64,000 nucleotides of DNA, taken from an uncultured Oscillospiraceae bacterium (GTDB lineage: Bacteria > Bacillota > Clostridia > Oscillospirales > Oscillospiraceae). The stretch lies in assembly GCA_947630785.1 (NCBI GenBank), contig CANRIW010000005.1, positions 1 to 64,000 on the forward strand, given 5' to 3'. The first letter of the stretch is position 1; each line of letters begins with the position of its first letter. Both the position numbers and the translations under genes were made by a program. Below, piece after piece: positions 7,763-16,759 of this stretch. A model generated the notes under the pieces. That model was not told the DNA's origin. It did not search any database and worked only from the letters and a program-made list of their open reading frames with translations.

Positions 7763-8266
7763 ATGCGCAAATTCTCTGTCCGTGACCTGACCTTTGCCGC
7801 CATCATCGCGGCTGTCTACGCCGTTCTGACCCTGGCCCTGCCCATCCCCCAGTATCAGGGGGTGCAGCTGCGGGTGGCAGAGGCCATGACGGTGCTGCCC
7901 TTTCTGTTCCCGGCGGCCACGCCGGGGCTGGTGGTGGGCTGCTTCCTGGCCAACTTCCTGGGCTCCCCCATGGCGGTGGACTGGATCTTCGGCACCCTGG
8001 CTACCCTCATCGCCTGCCTGCTGACCCAGCGGATGCCCAACCGCTGGCTGGCCCCCCTGCCCCCGGTGATCTGCAACGCGGTCATCGTGGGGGCGGAGAT
8101 CGCCTTCTTCTATCCCATGGAAGGGATGGGCTTCTGGGCGGCCTACGCCATCAACGCCTTCACCGTGGGCCTGGGGGAACTCATCGTTTGCTATGTGCTG
8201 GGCTCCCTGCTGCTGGCGGTGCTGCCCAAAGTGGGGCCGCTGAAGCCGGCCCTGCGGCAGAACTAA
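7763..8266 (+). CDS. queT: QueT family ECF transporter S component
   Basis: This 167-residue integral membrane protein has about five or six membrane segments. The family signature is QYQGVQLRVAEAMTVLPFLFP near residues 33-53, with VVGCFLANFLG soon after. QueT is the substrate-binding S component of an energy-coupling-factor transporter thought to import queuosine precursors (preQ0/preQ1 or queuine). It would rely on a shared ECF module (EcfA/A'/T) that is not in the window. GGAGG lies 7 nt before the ATG. A 127-nt structured leader suggests riboswitch control. Confidence 0.85.
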   Translation: MRKFSVRDLTFAAIIAAVYAVLTLALPIPQYQGVQLRVAEAMTVLPFLFPAATPGLVVGCFLANFLGSPMAVDWIFGTLATLIACLLTQRMPNRWLAPLPPVICNAVIVGAEIAFFYPMEGMGFWAAYAINAFTVGLGELIVCYVLGSLLLAVLPKVGPLKPALRQN

Positions 8267-8287
8267 AAAACAAGGAGGCGTTCCGCC

Positions 8288-9031
8288 GTGGAGGACCAAT
8301 ATTCCCGCACCCGGCTGCTGCTGGGCCAGGCCGCCCTGGACAAGCTCCGTCGTTCCAGAGTGGCCGTGTTCGGCGTGGGCGGCGTGGGCGGCTACGCGGT
8401 GGAGGCCCTGGCCCGGAGCGGGGTGGGGCGTTTAGACCTCATCGACAGTGATACGGTAAGCCTGTCCAACCTGAACCGGCAGATCATCGCCACCCACAGC
8501 ACCGTGGGGATGCACAAGGTGGACGCCGCCGCCGAGCGCATTAAGGACATCGACCCCACCATTGAGGTGAGAACATACAAAATCTTTTACACCCCCGAGA
8601 CGGCGGGGCAGTTCGACTTCACCCAATACGACTACGTGGTGGACGCCATCGACACTGTCACCGGCAAGCTGGCCTTAGTGGAGCGGGCCAAACAGGCCGG
8701 GACGCCCATCCTGAGCTGCATGGGGGCCGGGAACAAGCTGGACGCCGCCGCCTTTGATGTGGCCGACATCAGCAGGACCTCTATGTGCCCTCTGGCCCGG
8801 ATCATGCGGAAGGAACTGCGGAAGCGGGGGATCGGCCACCTGAAGGTGGTCTACTCCCGGGAGGAGGCCCTGGAGCCTCTGGAGGAGATCGAAACGGAGG
8901 GCCAGCGGCGGCCGGTTCCCGGCAGCGTGGCCTTTGTGCCCGGCGCGGCGGGGCTCATCGCCGCCGGAGAGGTCGTCAAGGATTTGACCGCGGCGGAGCG
9001 GGCCGCCGCCCGGAGGGAGGAAAAACCATGA
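8288..9031 (+). CDS. tcdA: tRNA threonylcarbamoyladenosine dehydratase
   Basis: TcdA is an E1-like enzyme that uses ATP to cyclise t6A37 of tRNA to the hydantoin form ct6A. The 247-residue protein has the nucleotide-binding motif GVGGVGG (29-35), the Asp of LIDSDTVSLSNLNRQ and the family stretch SCMGAGNKLD. In the C-terminal half RTSMCPLARIMRKELRKRG fits the YgdL/TcdA subfamily. The GTG start is preceded by GGAGG. The stop overlaps the next gene by ATGA, so the two are co-translated. Confidence 0.93.
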   Translation: MEDQYSRTRLLLGQAALDKLRRSRVAVFGVGGVGGYAVEALARSGVGRLDLIDSDTVSLSNLNRQIIATHSTVGMHKVDAAAERIKDIDPTIEVRTYKIFYTPETAGQFDFTQYDYVVDAIDTVTGKLALVERAKQAGTPILSCMGAGNKLDAAAFDVADISRTSMCPLARIMRKELRKRGIGHLKVVYSREEALEPLEEIETEGQRRPVPGSVAFVPGAAGLIAAGEVVKDLTAAERAAARREEKP

Positions 9032-9651
9032 GACACATCCCCAAGAGCGCCACCGGGGTGCTGGAGATCGTCTCCTTTGAGGACGCGCTGCGAAAGGCGC
9101 TGGAGCCCTCCCCGGAGTACGACGTGGACAAGTGGCTGTACGTGCCCAACTCCTACGGCGAGTACCGGTACATCCTGGGCACCCGGGGGGTGAAGCCCCT
9201 GATCTGCGTGGGGGTGAACCCCTCCACCGCCGCGCCGGACGCTTTGGACCGTACCCTCCAGTCCGTCCAGCGGGTGGCCAGGTTCAACGGCTACGACAGC
9301 TTCCTCATGTTCAACGTCTACGCCCAGCGGGCCACCATCCCCGACGACATGGATCTGGAGCGGAACGCTGTCCTCCACGGGGAGAACATGAAGGCCTTTG
9401 ACTACGCTCTGTCCCTGGACAAGAGCGGCCAACCGGCGGTGTGGGCCGCCTGGGGGGCGGTCATCGAGAAGCGGGACTATCTGCCCCGGTGCGTCCGGGA
9501 TATGATCGACATCGGCGAACGGCGGGGGGCCCGGTGGTACTCCGCCGGGAAGCGCTCCAAGGCGGGGCACCCCCATCACCCCCTGTACTTAAAGAGCGAC
9601 AGCCCCCTGGAGGACTTCGATGCGGGAGCTTATCTGGATTCCCTGGCCTGA
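9028..9651 (+). CDS. DUF1643 domain-containing protein
   Basis: This 207-residue cytoplasmic protein has the DUF1643 pattern: an early YRYILG strand, VGVNPSTAAPDALDRTLQ, FNGYDSFLMFNVYAQRAT and WAAWGAVI. The family's molecular role is unknown to me. It overlaps tcdA by 4 nt (ATGA), which suggests expression with that tRNA-modification gene but does not prove a related function. A terminator hairpin follows directly. Confidence 0.85.
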   Translation: MRHIPKSATGVLEIVSFEDALRKALEPSPEYDVDKWLYVPNSYGEYRYILGTRGVKPLICVGVNPSTAAPDALDRTLQSVQRVARFNGYDSFLMFNVYAQRATIPDDMDLERNAVLHGENMKAFDYALSLDKSGQPAVWAAWGAVIEKRDYLPRCVRDMIDIGERRGARWYSAGKRSKAGHPHHPLYLKSDSPLEDFDAGAYLDSLA

Positions 9652-9657
9652 TATGCG

Positions 9658-9687
9658 GGGAGGGGCGGCCAAAGGCCGCCCCTCTTG
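9658..9687 (+). terminator. Terminator after DUF1643 gene
   Basis: GAGGGGCGGCC and GGCCGCCCCTC form an 11-bp stem with a 3-nt loop. CTTGTCGTATCTT follows, a poor U tract. It separates the plus-strand tcdA unit from the convergent anti-sigma gene. Confidence 0.6.
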
Positions 9688-9714
9688 TCGTATCTTCCGT
9701 TTTGAACCGGTTCG

Positions 9715-11010
9715 CTATTCGATCGTGCTGCCCAGGGCGCGGGCCATGACGCCGTTCAGCACCAGCCGGATGTCCCTGATGGAGCGGTACAGGGTAAGGT
9801 AGTCCCTGTTCATGACCACAAGCTCCTCCAAAGAGGCGTTGGGATATTCCCGCATGATGCCGGCAAGATCCGGGTCGTCCGGCCGCCACTCTGTGGGCTC
9901 CAGCGTCTCCGGGTCCACGAACTGAGAGGGATACTCCACATCGCTGGTGAGGGTCATCACATAGGAGCCGCCCTCGGTGTGGGCCAGTTCGTAGCCGGGC
10001 ACCGTGGTCCACGACGCGTCGTCATCATCCGCCCAGCTCACCGTGAACAGGAGACCCATGAGGGGGAATTTGCCGGGGACGTCCTCTATGAACAGATTTT
10101 CGGACACACAGTAGTCATAGACGGATCTGCAGAAGACGTTATACACTCCGCGCTCGTCGTCGCGGACGACGGCGTATTTGTCCTTCCACTCATCGGGCAA
10201 AATCAGGGAGATGCCGATGCCGTCCAGGTCGATGCTCTCCGGCCCATCTTTGCCGTTTTGCCTCAGCGCGCCCACGATCTTGCCGTCCACCTCCAGCAGG
10301 ATGTCGGCAATCTGTCCGTCCATCTCCTCGTATTCCTCGGTCTGCGCCACGTACTCCCGCACCTCCGGATCGTCCATGTTTATGGAGTTATAGTCGATGG
10401 GGGCCGCCAGATAGGTCCGCACGTCGCTGGGCTCGGTCAGGCCGTAGGTCCCGTCCTCTGTGGACAGCAGGAAAAAGGCGGGCCAGGGGATACGGCGGTA
10501 AAACTCCTCTTTGGTCATGGGTTCGTCGAAGCAGCGATGCACGTAGAACAGCTGGCCCAGGATCGGGCCGTTCTCGTCATGGAAGCCCTCCCGGGCCATG
10601 CACCAGTCGTAGATGGATTTGACGTAGACCGTGCAGAGCCCGTCTCTCGTTTCTGCCACGTACTTGCCCTTCCACTCGTCGGGCAGGATCAGGGAGAAGC
10701 CGCCGTCCTCAATCTCGATGGCCTCCTGCTCCTTCGGCACCTCCACCACCCGCTCGCTGGAGAAGGCCAGAGCGCCCACCGTCATGCTGGCCAGGCACAG
10801 GGCGATCACGGCGGCGACAGCCGCCACCCGCGCCAGGGTGGATATCTTCCGCTTCACCGGCCTTTCCTCCTGTTTTGCGACCTGCCCCGCAAAGTCCAGC
10901 CGGGCGTACACCTGCTCCAGCCGCTCATCCAGATCGGGGGGCAGGGGGGGGTCCTCCCGCCGGGCCAAATCCCGCAGGAGCTCGTCGAACTGTTCATCGG
11001 TGCGTCTCAT
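9715..11010 (-). CDS. Putative membrane anti-sigma factor with duplicated extracytoplasmic domain
   Basis: This 431-residue protein is encoded 4 nt overlapping (ATGA) with the ECF sigma factor upstream, the usual place for its cognate anti-sigma. Residues 1-55 are cytoplasmic and helical. A single membrane segment lies at about 58-83. The remainder is outside the membrane and holds two copies of one module: LILPDEWKGKY at about 107-117 and LILPDEWKDKY at about 269-279. Each is followed by a YDWC or YDYC element and a G-LF-V strand. The duplication suggests a ligand- or stress-sensing repeat. The sensor domain is not one I can name. Confidence 0.7.
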   Translation of the reverse strand: MRRTDEQFDELLRDLARREDPPLPPDLDERLEQVYARLDFAGQVAKQEERPVKRKISTLARVAAVAAVIALCLASMTVGALAFSSERVVEVPKEQEAIEIEDGGFSLILPDEWKGKYVAETRDGLCTVYVKSIYDWCMAREGFHDENGPILGQLFYVHRCFDEPMTKEEFYRRIPWPAFFLLSTEDGTYGLTEPSDVRTYLAAPIDYNSINMDDPEVREYVAQTEEYEEMDGQIADILLEVDGKIVGALRQNGKDGPESIDLDGIGISLILPDEWKDKYAVVRDDERGVYNVFCRSVYDYCVSENLFIEDVPGKFPLMGLLFTVSWADDDDASWTTVPGYELAHTEGGSYVMTLTSDVEYPSQFVDPETLEPTEWRPDDPDLAGIMREYPNASLEELVVMNRDYLTLYRSIRDIRLVLNGVMARALGSTIE

Positions 11011-11642
11011 CGCTCATCCTCCTGTTCCAGCCGCATCCGCAGCAGCACCCGCGCCCGGCTCAGCCGGGTCTTCACCGCCCCCGGCGTCAGCGCCAGGATG
11101 TCGGCGATCTCGCTGACGGGCAGCTCCTCATAATAGAACAGCACCACCGGGGCCCGGAGGCTGTCCGGCAGGGCCTTCACGTGGTCCCAGAGGCCCATCT
11201 CGTTCTCCACGTCCCGCCGGGGGGCGGCGGGCTCCCGGGCCAGCTCTTCCAGAGGGACGGTGTCCCGCCGGCGCTGCAAAATGCGGTAGGCCTCGTTGGC
11301 CGTGATCCGCATGAGCCAGCTCTTCACGCTGTCCTGCTTCCGCAGTCCGTCCAGATGGACAAAGGAGCGCAGCACCGCCTCCGCCACCGCGTCCTCCGCG
11401 TCGGCGTCGCTGTGGAGGATGCTCCGGGCCAGCCGGAACATGGCGGCCTTGTTGGCCTCGATCTGGGCGCAGAACCAATCCCGCCGGGGATCGGCGTCCT
11501 GTCCCGCCCGGCCCCGGACGGGGGCCTCCTCCCGGCTGCCGCCGGGGAACCGGCTGATGGCCGCGGTCGGACTGAACTGCCGCGCCGCCGCTGGTAAAGA
11601 TCTCACGCTTCCACCCGCTCTCGTTTTGTTCTGTCCGGACAT
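11007..11642 (-). CDS. ECF-type RNA polymerase sigma factor
   Basis: This 211-residue sigma-70 family protein has only regions 2 and 4. Region 2 spans about residues 62-100 (AAMFRLARSILHSDADAEDAVAEAV, quoted in part). Region 4 lies at 158-205, with the helix-turn-helix LPVSEIADILALTPGAVKTR. The first 55 residues are of low complexity and atypical, so the true start may lie further in. No strong ribosome site precedes the ATG at 11642. It is followed by a membrane anti-sigma gene, which suggests a membrane-sensed stress response. Confidence 0.85.
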   Translation of the reverse strand: MSGQNKTRAGGSVRSLPAAARQFSPTAAISRFPGGSREEAPVRGRAGQDADPRRDWFCAQIEANKAAMFRLARSILHSDADAEDAVAEAVLRSFVHLDGLRKQDSVKSWLMRITANEAYRILQRRRDTVPLEELAREPAAPRRDVENEMGLWDHVKALPDSLRAPVVLFYYEELPVSEIADILALTPGAVKTRLSRARVLLRMRLEQEDER

Positions 11643-11680
11643 CCATAAGACCGGCGGGGAGGGGAAAAGGTTACGGGGAA

Positions 11681-11714
11681 AACAAAAAAGACCGGCTCAG
11701 CTATGCTGAACCGG
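11681..11714. terminator. Terminator downstream of rpsU
   Basis: The stem CCGGCTCAGC/GCTGAACCGG (one mismatch) has an A-rich 5' side (11681-11690) that becomes a U tract on the minus strand. It ends rpsU and insulates the sigma factor gene downstream. The plus-strand side also has a TTTT run. Confidence 0.8.
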
Positions 11715-11730
11715 CCTTTTCATGCTCGGA

Positions 11731-11913
11731 TCAATAGAACTTCTTGCGGTTTTTGCGGGCGGCCTCGCTCTTCTTGCGCCGCTTGACGCTGGGGCTGTCG
11801 TAGAACTCGCGCTTGCGGACCTCGGCCAGCACGCCGGACTTGGCGCAGCTGCGCTTGAACCGCTTCAGAGCGTTCTCCAGGGACTCACCCTCGCGGACAT
11901 GAACTTCGGACAT
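11731..11913 (-). CDS. rpsU: 30S ribosomal protein bS21
   Basis: This 60-residue, strongly basic protein has the bS21 pattern [18 protein letters not shown] followed by [19 protein letters not shown]. It binds the small subunit near the anti-Shine-Dalgarno region of 16S rRNA and helps initiation. It is a single-gene unit with a consensus promoter, a roughly 70-nt leader with two hairpins, and a terminator. Confidence 0.97.
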   Translation of the reverse strand: MSEVHVREGESLENALKRFKRSCAKSGVLAEVRKREFYDSPSVKRRKKSEAARKNRKKFY

Positions 11914-11936
11914 CTATGTTTTCCCTCCTTCCGAGG

Positions 11937-11981
11937 GCATCCGGTTGAATCCAGGATGCTTCCGGGTCATGCTCATGACCC
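11937..11981 (-). promoter_or_regulatory. Paired hairpins in the rpsU leader
   Basis: In the minus-strand leader, GGGTCATG/CATGACCC (11981-11964) form a perfect 8-bp hairpin with a 2-nt loop. GCATCC/GGATGC (11959-11937) then form a 6-bp hairpin with an 11-nt loop. The ribosome site GGAAGGAGGG follows at once. The leader is too structured for a simple spacer and could be an autoregulatory site for S21. Confidence 0.5.
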
Positions 11982-11991
11982 TAACAGCAGT

Positions 11992-12020
11992 ATTATATGA
12001 AAAAACTTCTCCGTTGTCAA
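11992..12020 (-). promoter_or_regulatory. Promoter of rpsU
   Basis: A perfect consensus sigma-A promoter: TTGACA (12020-12015), 17 nt, TATAAT (11997-11992) on the minus strand. Confidence 0.9.
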
Positions 12021-12063
12021 CCTCAAAATATGGTAGATTTTTAAGCGGGGCCCACAAGGGGTA

Positions 12064-14490
12064 TTACGGCTTGACGATCAGGTTGACCAGACGGCCGGGC
12101 ACCACGATGGACTTGACCAGATTCATGCCGGCGGTGAACTTCTGCACCTTGGGGTCGGCCTGGGCGGCGGCCACGATAGCGTCGTTGTCCGCGTCGGCGG
12201 GGACAACGATGTTCGCCCTCACCTTGCCGTTGACCTGCACGGCCATCTGCACGGTGGCGGCCACGGTCTTGCTCTCATCGTAGGCGGGCCAGGACTGCTG
12301 GCACACGAAGCCCTCGCCGCCCAGCATCTCCCACAGCTCCTCGCAGATGTGGGGGGCGAAGGGGGAGAGGATGGTGAGCAGGGTCTTCATGTCGCCCCTG
12401 GAGCAGCCGTTCTTCTGGAAGTCACCCACCAGCGTCATCATGGCGGCGATGGCGGTGTTGAACTTCATGCCCTCGATGTCGTCGGCCACCTTCCTGATGG
12501 TCTTGTGGAGGCCGGCCTCGTTGGCGGGGGTGTGCTCCGGACTGGCATCGCAGCTCTCGGCCAGGTTCCACACCTTGTCCAGGAAACGCTTGCAGCCCTT
12601 CACGGCGTTGTCGCTCCAAACGGCGGCCTGCTCAAAGTCGCCGATGAACATGATATAGAGCCGCAGGGTGTCGGCACCGTAGTTTTTCACCACGTCGTCG
12701 GGATTGACCACATTGCCCCGGGACTTGGACATCTTCTCGCCGCCCTCGCCCAGGATCATGCCGTGGGAGGTCCGCTTCTGATAGGGCTCCTTGGTGGGCA
12801 CCACGCCGATGTCGTACAGGAACTTGTGCCAGAACCGGGAGTAGAGCAGGTGGAGGGTGGTGTGCTCCATGCCGCCGTTGTACCAGTCCACCGGGGACCA
12901 GTAATCCAGCGCCTCCTTGGAGGCCAGGGCCTTGTCGTTTTTGGGGTCCATATAGCGGAGGAAGTACCAGGAGGAGCCCGCCCACTGGGGCATGGTGTCG
13001 GTCTCCCGCCGGGCGGGACCGCCGCAGCAGGGGCAGGTGGTGTTGACCCAGTCGGTCATCTTGGACAGGGGGGACTCGCCGTCGTCGGTGGGCTCGTAGC
13101 TCTCCACCTCGGGCAGCAGCAGGGGCAGCTCTGACTCGGGGATGGGCTGCCAGCCGCAATTGTCGCACCACACCATAGGGATGGGCTCGCCCCAGTAGCG
13201 CTGGCGGGAGAACACCCAGTCCCGGAGCTTGTAGTTGACCTTGGCGGAGCCGATGCCCTTCTCCTCCAGCCACTTGGTGATGACGGGGATAGCCTGCTTC
13301 ACGGTGAGGCCGTTCAGGAATTCGGAGTTGACCAGGATGCCGGTGTCGTCCTTGGCGGTGAAGGCGGCCTTCTGCACGTCCTCGCCGCCGGAGACCACCT
13401 CGATGATCTCGCAGCCGAACTTCTTGGCGAACTCCCAGTCGCGGTCGTCGTGGGCGGGCACGGCCATGATGGCGCCGGTGCCGTAGGTGGCCAGCACGTA
13501 GTCGGAGATGAAGATGGGGATCTCCCGGCCGTTCACCGGGTTGACGGCGGCCACGCCGTCCAGCTTCACGCCGGTCTTCTCCTTGTTCAGCTCGGTGCGC
13601 TCCAGATCGGACTTGGAGGCGGCGGCCTTCTGGTAGGCGGTCACCTCGTCCAGGTTCTTGAGGACGGGGGCCCACTTTTTGATGAGGGCGTGCTCGGGGG
13701 AGAGGACCATATAGGTGGCGCCGAACAGGGTGTCGGGCCGGGTGGTGAAGACCACGATGTCGTCCCCGGTGGTGGCCTTGAAGGTGACCTCCGCGCCGGT
13801 GGACCGGCCGATCCAGTTGCGCTGCTGGATCTTCACCCGCTCGATGAAGTCCACGTCGTCCAGATCGTCGATCAGTCTTTGGGCGTACTCGGTGATCTTC
13901 AGCATCCACTGGGACTTCTCTTTGCGGATGACGGGGGCGCCGCACCGCTCGCACACGCCCTCCACCACTTCTTCATTTGCCAGTACGCACTTGCAGGAGG
14001 TGCACCAGTTCACCGGCATGGTGGTCTTGTAGGCCAGGCCGTGTTTGTACAGCTGGAGGAAGATCCACTGGGTCCACTTGTAGTAGCCCGGGTCGGTGGT
14101 GTCCACCACCCGGTCCCAGTCGAAGCCGTAGCCCAGCATTTTGAGCTGCCGGGTGAAATTGGCGATGTTCTGCTTTGTCACGATGGCGGGGTGGATGTGG
14201 TTCTTGATGGCGTAGTTCTCCGTGGGCAGGCCGAAGGCGTCGAACCCGATGGGGAACAGCACGTTATAGCCGTCCATCCGCTTTTTGCGGGTGACGATGT
14301 CCATGGCGGTGAAGGGCCGGGGATGGCCCACATGGAGCCCCTGGCCGGAGGGGTAGGGGAACTCGATGAGGCCGTAGAACTTGGGCTTGACGCTGCTGTC
14401 CTCAGCGGCGTAGACCTTGGCCTCCTCCCATTTCTTCTGCCATTTGGGCTCGATGGACGCGAAATCGTATTTCAAAGCGCACACTTCCAT
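12064..14490 (-). CDS. leuS: Leucine-tRNA ligase
   Basis: This class I aminoacyl-tRNA synthetase charges tRNA-Leu. The 808-residue protein has the HIGH-type motif GLHVGHP near residue 50 and a CP1 editing domain ([13 protein letters not shown]). It has a Cys-rich zinc insert (WCDNCGW and CPCCGG), KMSKSRGN, and the anticodon-binding domain; length is normal. The start is uncertain: ATG at 14490, or the TTG seven codons later... with GGAAG 8 nt upstream, which would give the common LKYDF beginning. No T-box leader is present, because the next upstream gene ends only about 67 nt away. Confidence 0.97.
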   Translation of the reverse strand: MEVCALKYDFASIEPKWQKKWEEAKVYAAEDSSVKPKFYGLIEFPYPSGQGLHVGHPRPFTAMDIVTRKKRMDGYNVLFPIGFDAFGLPTENYAIKNHIHPAIVTKQNIANFTRQLKMLGYGFDWDRVVDTTDPGYYKWTQWIFLQLYKHGLAYKTTMPVNWCTSCKCVLANEEVVEGVCERCGAPVIRKEKSQWMLKITEYAQRLIDDLDDVDFIERVKIQQRNWIGRSTGAEVTFKATTGDDIVVFTTRPDTLFGATYMVLSPEHALIKKWAPVLKNLDEVTAYQKAAASKSDLERTELNKEKTGVKLDGVAAVNPVNGREIPIFISDYVLATYGTGAIMAVPAHDDRDWEFAKKFGCEIIEVVSGGEDVQKAAFTAKDDTGILVNSEFLNGLTVKQAIPVITKWLEEKGIGSAKVNYKLRDWVFSRQRYWGEPIPMVWCDNCGWQPIPESELPLLLPEVESYEPTDDGESPLSKMTDWVNTTCPCCGGPARRETDTMPQWAGSSWYFLRYMDPKNDKALASKEALDYWSPVDWYNGGMEHTTLHLLYSRFWHKFLYDIGVVPTKEPYQKRTSHGMILGEGGEKMSKSRGNVVNPDDVVKNYGADTLRLYIMFIGDFEQAAVWSDNAVKGCKRFLDKVWNLAESCDASPEHTPANEAGLHKTIRKVADDIEGMKFNTAIAAMMTLVGDFQKNGCSRGDMKTLLTILSPFAPHICEELWEMLGGEGFVCQQSWPAYDESKTVAATVQMAVQVNGKVRANIVVPADADNDAIVAAAQADPKVQKFTAGMNLVKSIVVPGRLVNLIVKP

Positions 14491-14557
14491 TTCGGCGGAT
14501 TTTCCGCATGATATCAAGTCTGAGTTATGACCCCCGTCTTTCTGTCGGACCGGCAGG

Positions 14558-15325
14558 TCACATGAGCTTTACGGTAAAGTATACCGCCTGGACGAACAGC
14601 CAAGCCACCAGCCCGAACATCAGGTAGAAGGCGGCGGTGGCGCCCAGGAGCAGGGCCAGCGCCATGAGCACGGCGGTGACGGCGCAGGTCAGATAGAGCA
14701 TCGGGTAGGGAGAGTCTGAGGGCAGGACGCGCAGGGAACCCAGCTTTCCGCCCGCCGATCTCACCTTGACGGCCAGTAGCATGGCCAGCCCCAGCAGGAC
14801 GAAGCCCGCCGCGAAGATGATCCGCACCCGGACAGGGTGCCCGTCGTAATACAGCCGGCACAGCCACAGAGCGGCGGCGGCGCAGCCGGTGATAAGGGCG
14901 CTGAAGAAGAAAATGCGCTGGTAGAGGAACCAGATCAGGACGAGCACCGCCGCCGCCAGAGGCAGATAGATCAGGACAGACGCGCCGGTATCGAAGAAAT
15001 AGTACAGCAGCACGGCGATGACCCACACCGCCGCGGACACGGTAATGAGAATGGTAGGCCCCAGCCGCGAACGTCCGGTCCGCAGACTGTATACCAGCCA
15101 GATCACTCCGCCGGCGACGAGGATCAGCCCCGCAAAGCGGAGTACGGAGAAGACCGCCGCCAGCGCCAGCGCCACGTCCGCTCCCAGGGACATTTCAACG
15201 TATACCCTGCGCAGCAGAAGGATCAGCAGCTCCGCCGCCACGGCCGCCGCCAGGCAGATGAGCATTCGGTTGAATACCGCGTCCTCGTCGCTGCGGCGCT
15301 GTTCCCGCTTGCCTTTGTCCATCAT
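14558..15325 (-). CDS. Polytopic membrane protein of unknown function
   Basis: This 255-residue protein has a short charged N terminus ([12 protein letters not shown]) and about eight hydrophobic segments, in pairs joined by short Arg-rich loops. I recognise no catalytic or transport motif. It precedes leuS on the same strand by a short gap without an obvious terminator, so leuS may be transcribed from its promoter. Its own ribosome site is weak (AAAGGA, more than 10 nt before ATG). Confidence 0.7.
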   Translation of the reverse strand: MMDKGKREQRRSDEDAVFNRMLICLAAAVAAELLILLLRRVYVEMSLGADVALALAAVFSVLRFAGLILVAGGVIWLVYSLRTGRSRLGPTILITVSAAVWVIAVLLYYFFDTGASVLIYLPLAAAVLVLIWFLYQRIFFFSALITGCAAAALWLCRLYYDGHPVRVRIIFAAGFVLLGLAMLLAVKVRSAGGKLGSLRVLPSDSPYPMLYLTCAVTAVLMALALLLGATAAFYLMFGLVAWLFVQAVYFTVKLM

Positions 15326-15455
15326 AACGAAACACCGTTCCTTTGATCGTTTGTCACATTACCGCCCTTGAGACGGGCGGAGACGGGGCGCACAGCGCCG
15401 CCAAAGGACCGTTCCCCCCCTCTGAACGAAGGAGAAACGATAGAAAACATAGACT

Positions 15456-15484
15456 ATGATAGCAGACTTTCCCTTGAATTGCAA
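15456..15484 (-). promoter_or_regulatory. Promoter for membrane protein (and probably leuS)
   Basis: TTGCAA (15484-15479), 17 nt, TATCAT (15461-15456) on the minus strand, with an extended -10 (TGC). The transcript has a leader of about 120 nt containing a CCGCCC/GGGCGG hairpin (15362-15380). Just upstream of the promoter the motif TTTGTAACT is repeated. I see no gene in 15326-15511. Confidence 0.65.
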
Positions 15485-15511
15485 TCCCAAAATCAAAAAG
15501 TTACAAAATAG

Positions 15512-16567
15512 TTACAAAGGACTGTCACAAAACGCGCAGCACTTTGTCCCGCCGTTGTATTTGATCAGCGGGGGCAGATAGTGCTCTGTCTGTGTGATGC
15601 AATTCGGGTTGCGGCAGAGAGGCCCTTTGCCGATCTCCACCGGGTCGGGGCTCATCCGGGGCTGGTTGGCCAGGTCGGACAGCAGGGCCATCCGGGCGAA
15701 CATGCCGAACCGGGCCTGCTGAAAGTAGACGGCCCGGGGGTCGTCGTCCACGTCCACGGCGATCTCGTCCACCCGGGGCAGAGGATGCATCACCAGCAGG
15801 TTTTCCTTGGCTCGATCCAGCTTCCGCCTGGTGAGGACATAGATGCCCTTGTTCCGCTCGTACTCCAGGGGGTCCACGAACCGCTCCCGCTGGATGCGTG
15901 TCATATACAGCACGTCCAGCTGGGGGATGACCGGCTCCAGGCCGGTGACCTCCACAAAGGGCATGCCGTTCTCCCGCATGAACTGCCGGAGATAGTCGGG
16001 GATGGCCAGGTCCCGGGGGGCGATGAGGAAGAAGCGGATGTCCCGGAATTTGGCCAGGGCCTTGATGAGGGAGTGGACGGTGCGGCCGTATTTCAGGTCG
16101 CCGCAGAGGCCGATGCTGAGCCCGTCTACCGAGCCCCGCAGCCGGGTGATGGTGGTGAGGTCCGCGGTGGTCTGGGTGGGGTGCATATGGCCGCCGTCTC
16201 CGGCGTTGACCACCGGCACGTCGGAGTAGAGGGACGCGGCCCGGGCGGCCCCCTCCCAGGGAGTGCGCATGACGATCACGTCGGCGTAGCCCGAGACCAT
16301 CTTGATGGTGTCTTTCAATGTCTCGCCCTTGGCCACCGAGGAGGAGCGGGGGTCGGCGAAGCCGAACACCGAGCCGCCCAGCCGCAGCATGGCGGTCTGG
16401 AAGGAGAAATTGGTGCGGGTGGATGGCTCGTAGAACAGGGAGGCCATCACCTTGCCCCGGCACACGTCGATGAACTTCTCCGGCGCGTCGATGATCTTGT
16501 CCGCCCGGGCGTAGAGCTGGTCCCATTCCCGGCGGGTCAGGTCCCCAAAGTCGATCAGATGGCGCAT
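15512..16567 (-). CDS. pyrB: Aspartate carbamoyltransferase with PyrI-like zinc tail
   Basis: This is the catalytic ATCase chain (carbamoyl phosphate + aspartate to carbamoyl aspartate), the committed step of pyrimidine synthesis. The carbamoyl-phosphate loop YEPSTRTNFSF, HPTQTTADL and MHPLPRVDEI are present. The last position of the STRTR loop is Asn rather than Arg. At 351 residues it is about 45 longer than usual. The extra tail holds CRNPNC and, about 25 residues later, CAFC, which closely resemble the zinc-binding end of the regulatory chain PyrI (C-x4-C ... C-x2-C). The PyrI allosteric nucleotide domain is not included. ATG at 16567 follows GGGGAGGG. Confidence 0.93.
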   Translation of the reverse strand: MRHLIDFGDLTRREWDQLYARADKIIDAPEKFIDVCRGKVMASLFYEPSTRTNFSFQTAMLRLGGSVFGFADPRSSSVAKGETLKDTIKMVSGYADVIVMRTPWEGAARAASLYSDVPVVNAGDGGHMHPTQTTADLTTITRLRGSVDGLSIGLCGDLKYGRTVHSLIKALAKFRDIRFFLIAPRDLAIPDYLRQFMRENGMPFVEVTGLEPVIPQLDVLYMTRIQRERFVDPLEYERNKGIYVLTRRKLDRAKENLLVMHPLPRVDEIAVDVDDDPRAVYFQQARFGMFARMALLSDLANQPRMSPDPVEIGKGPLCRNPNCITQTEHYLPPLIKYNGGTKCCAFCDSPL

Positions 16568-16594
16568 ATGCCGTCCCTCCCCTGTAATCGACCT

Positions 16595-16623
16595 ATTGTA
16601 ACACACTTTTTCCCACAGGACAA
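16595..16623 (-). promoter_or_regulatory. Promoter of pyrB
   Basis: TTGTCC (16623-16618), 17 nt, TACAAT (16600-16595) on the minus strand. The leader is only about 25 nt, so there is no room for a PyrR attenuator. Confidence 0.75.
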
Positions 16624-16759
16624 CAGTGAAATTCACACAAAACCTCAAAATGGGCCTTGGACCGCTTGCGCAACTCTGAGTTGCGGAAATTCCAGCCGAA
16701 AGAGGTGGAACGCCACCGCAAAATATGGTAGGATACGGCCATAGGAAGGAGTGACGCAC

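Noticed and set aside
14490..14557. T-box expected before leuS
   Set aside because: Only about 67 nt separate leuS from the upstream gene, and neither the T-box sequence nor a terminator is present. The upstream leader at 15326-15456 also lacks the T-box motif.
16568..16600. PyrR attenuator for pyrB
   Set aside because: The leader is about 25 nt long and cannot hold an antiterminator/terminator pair.
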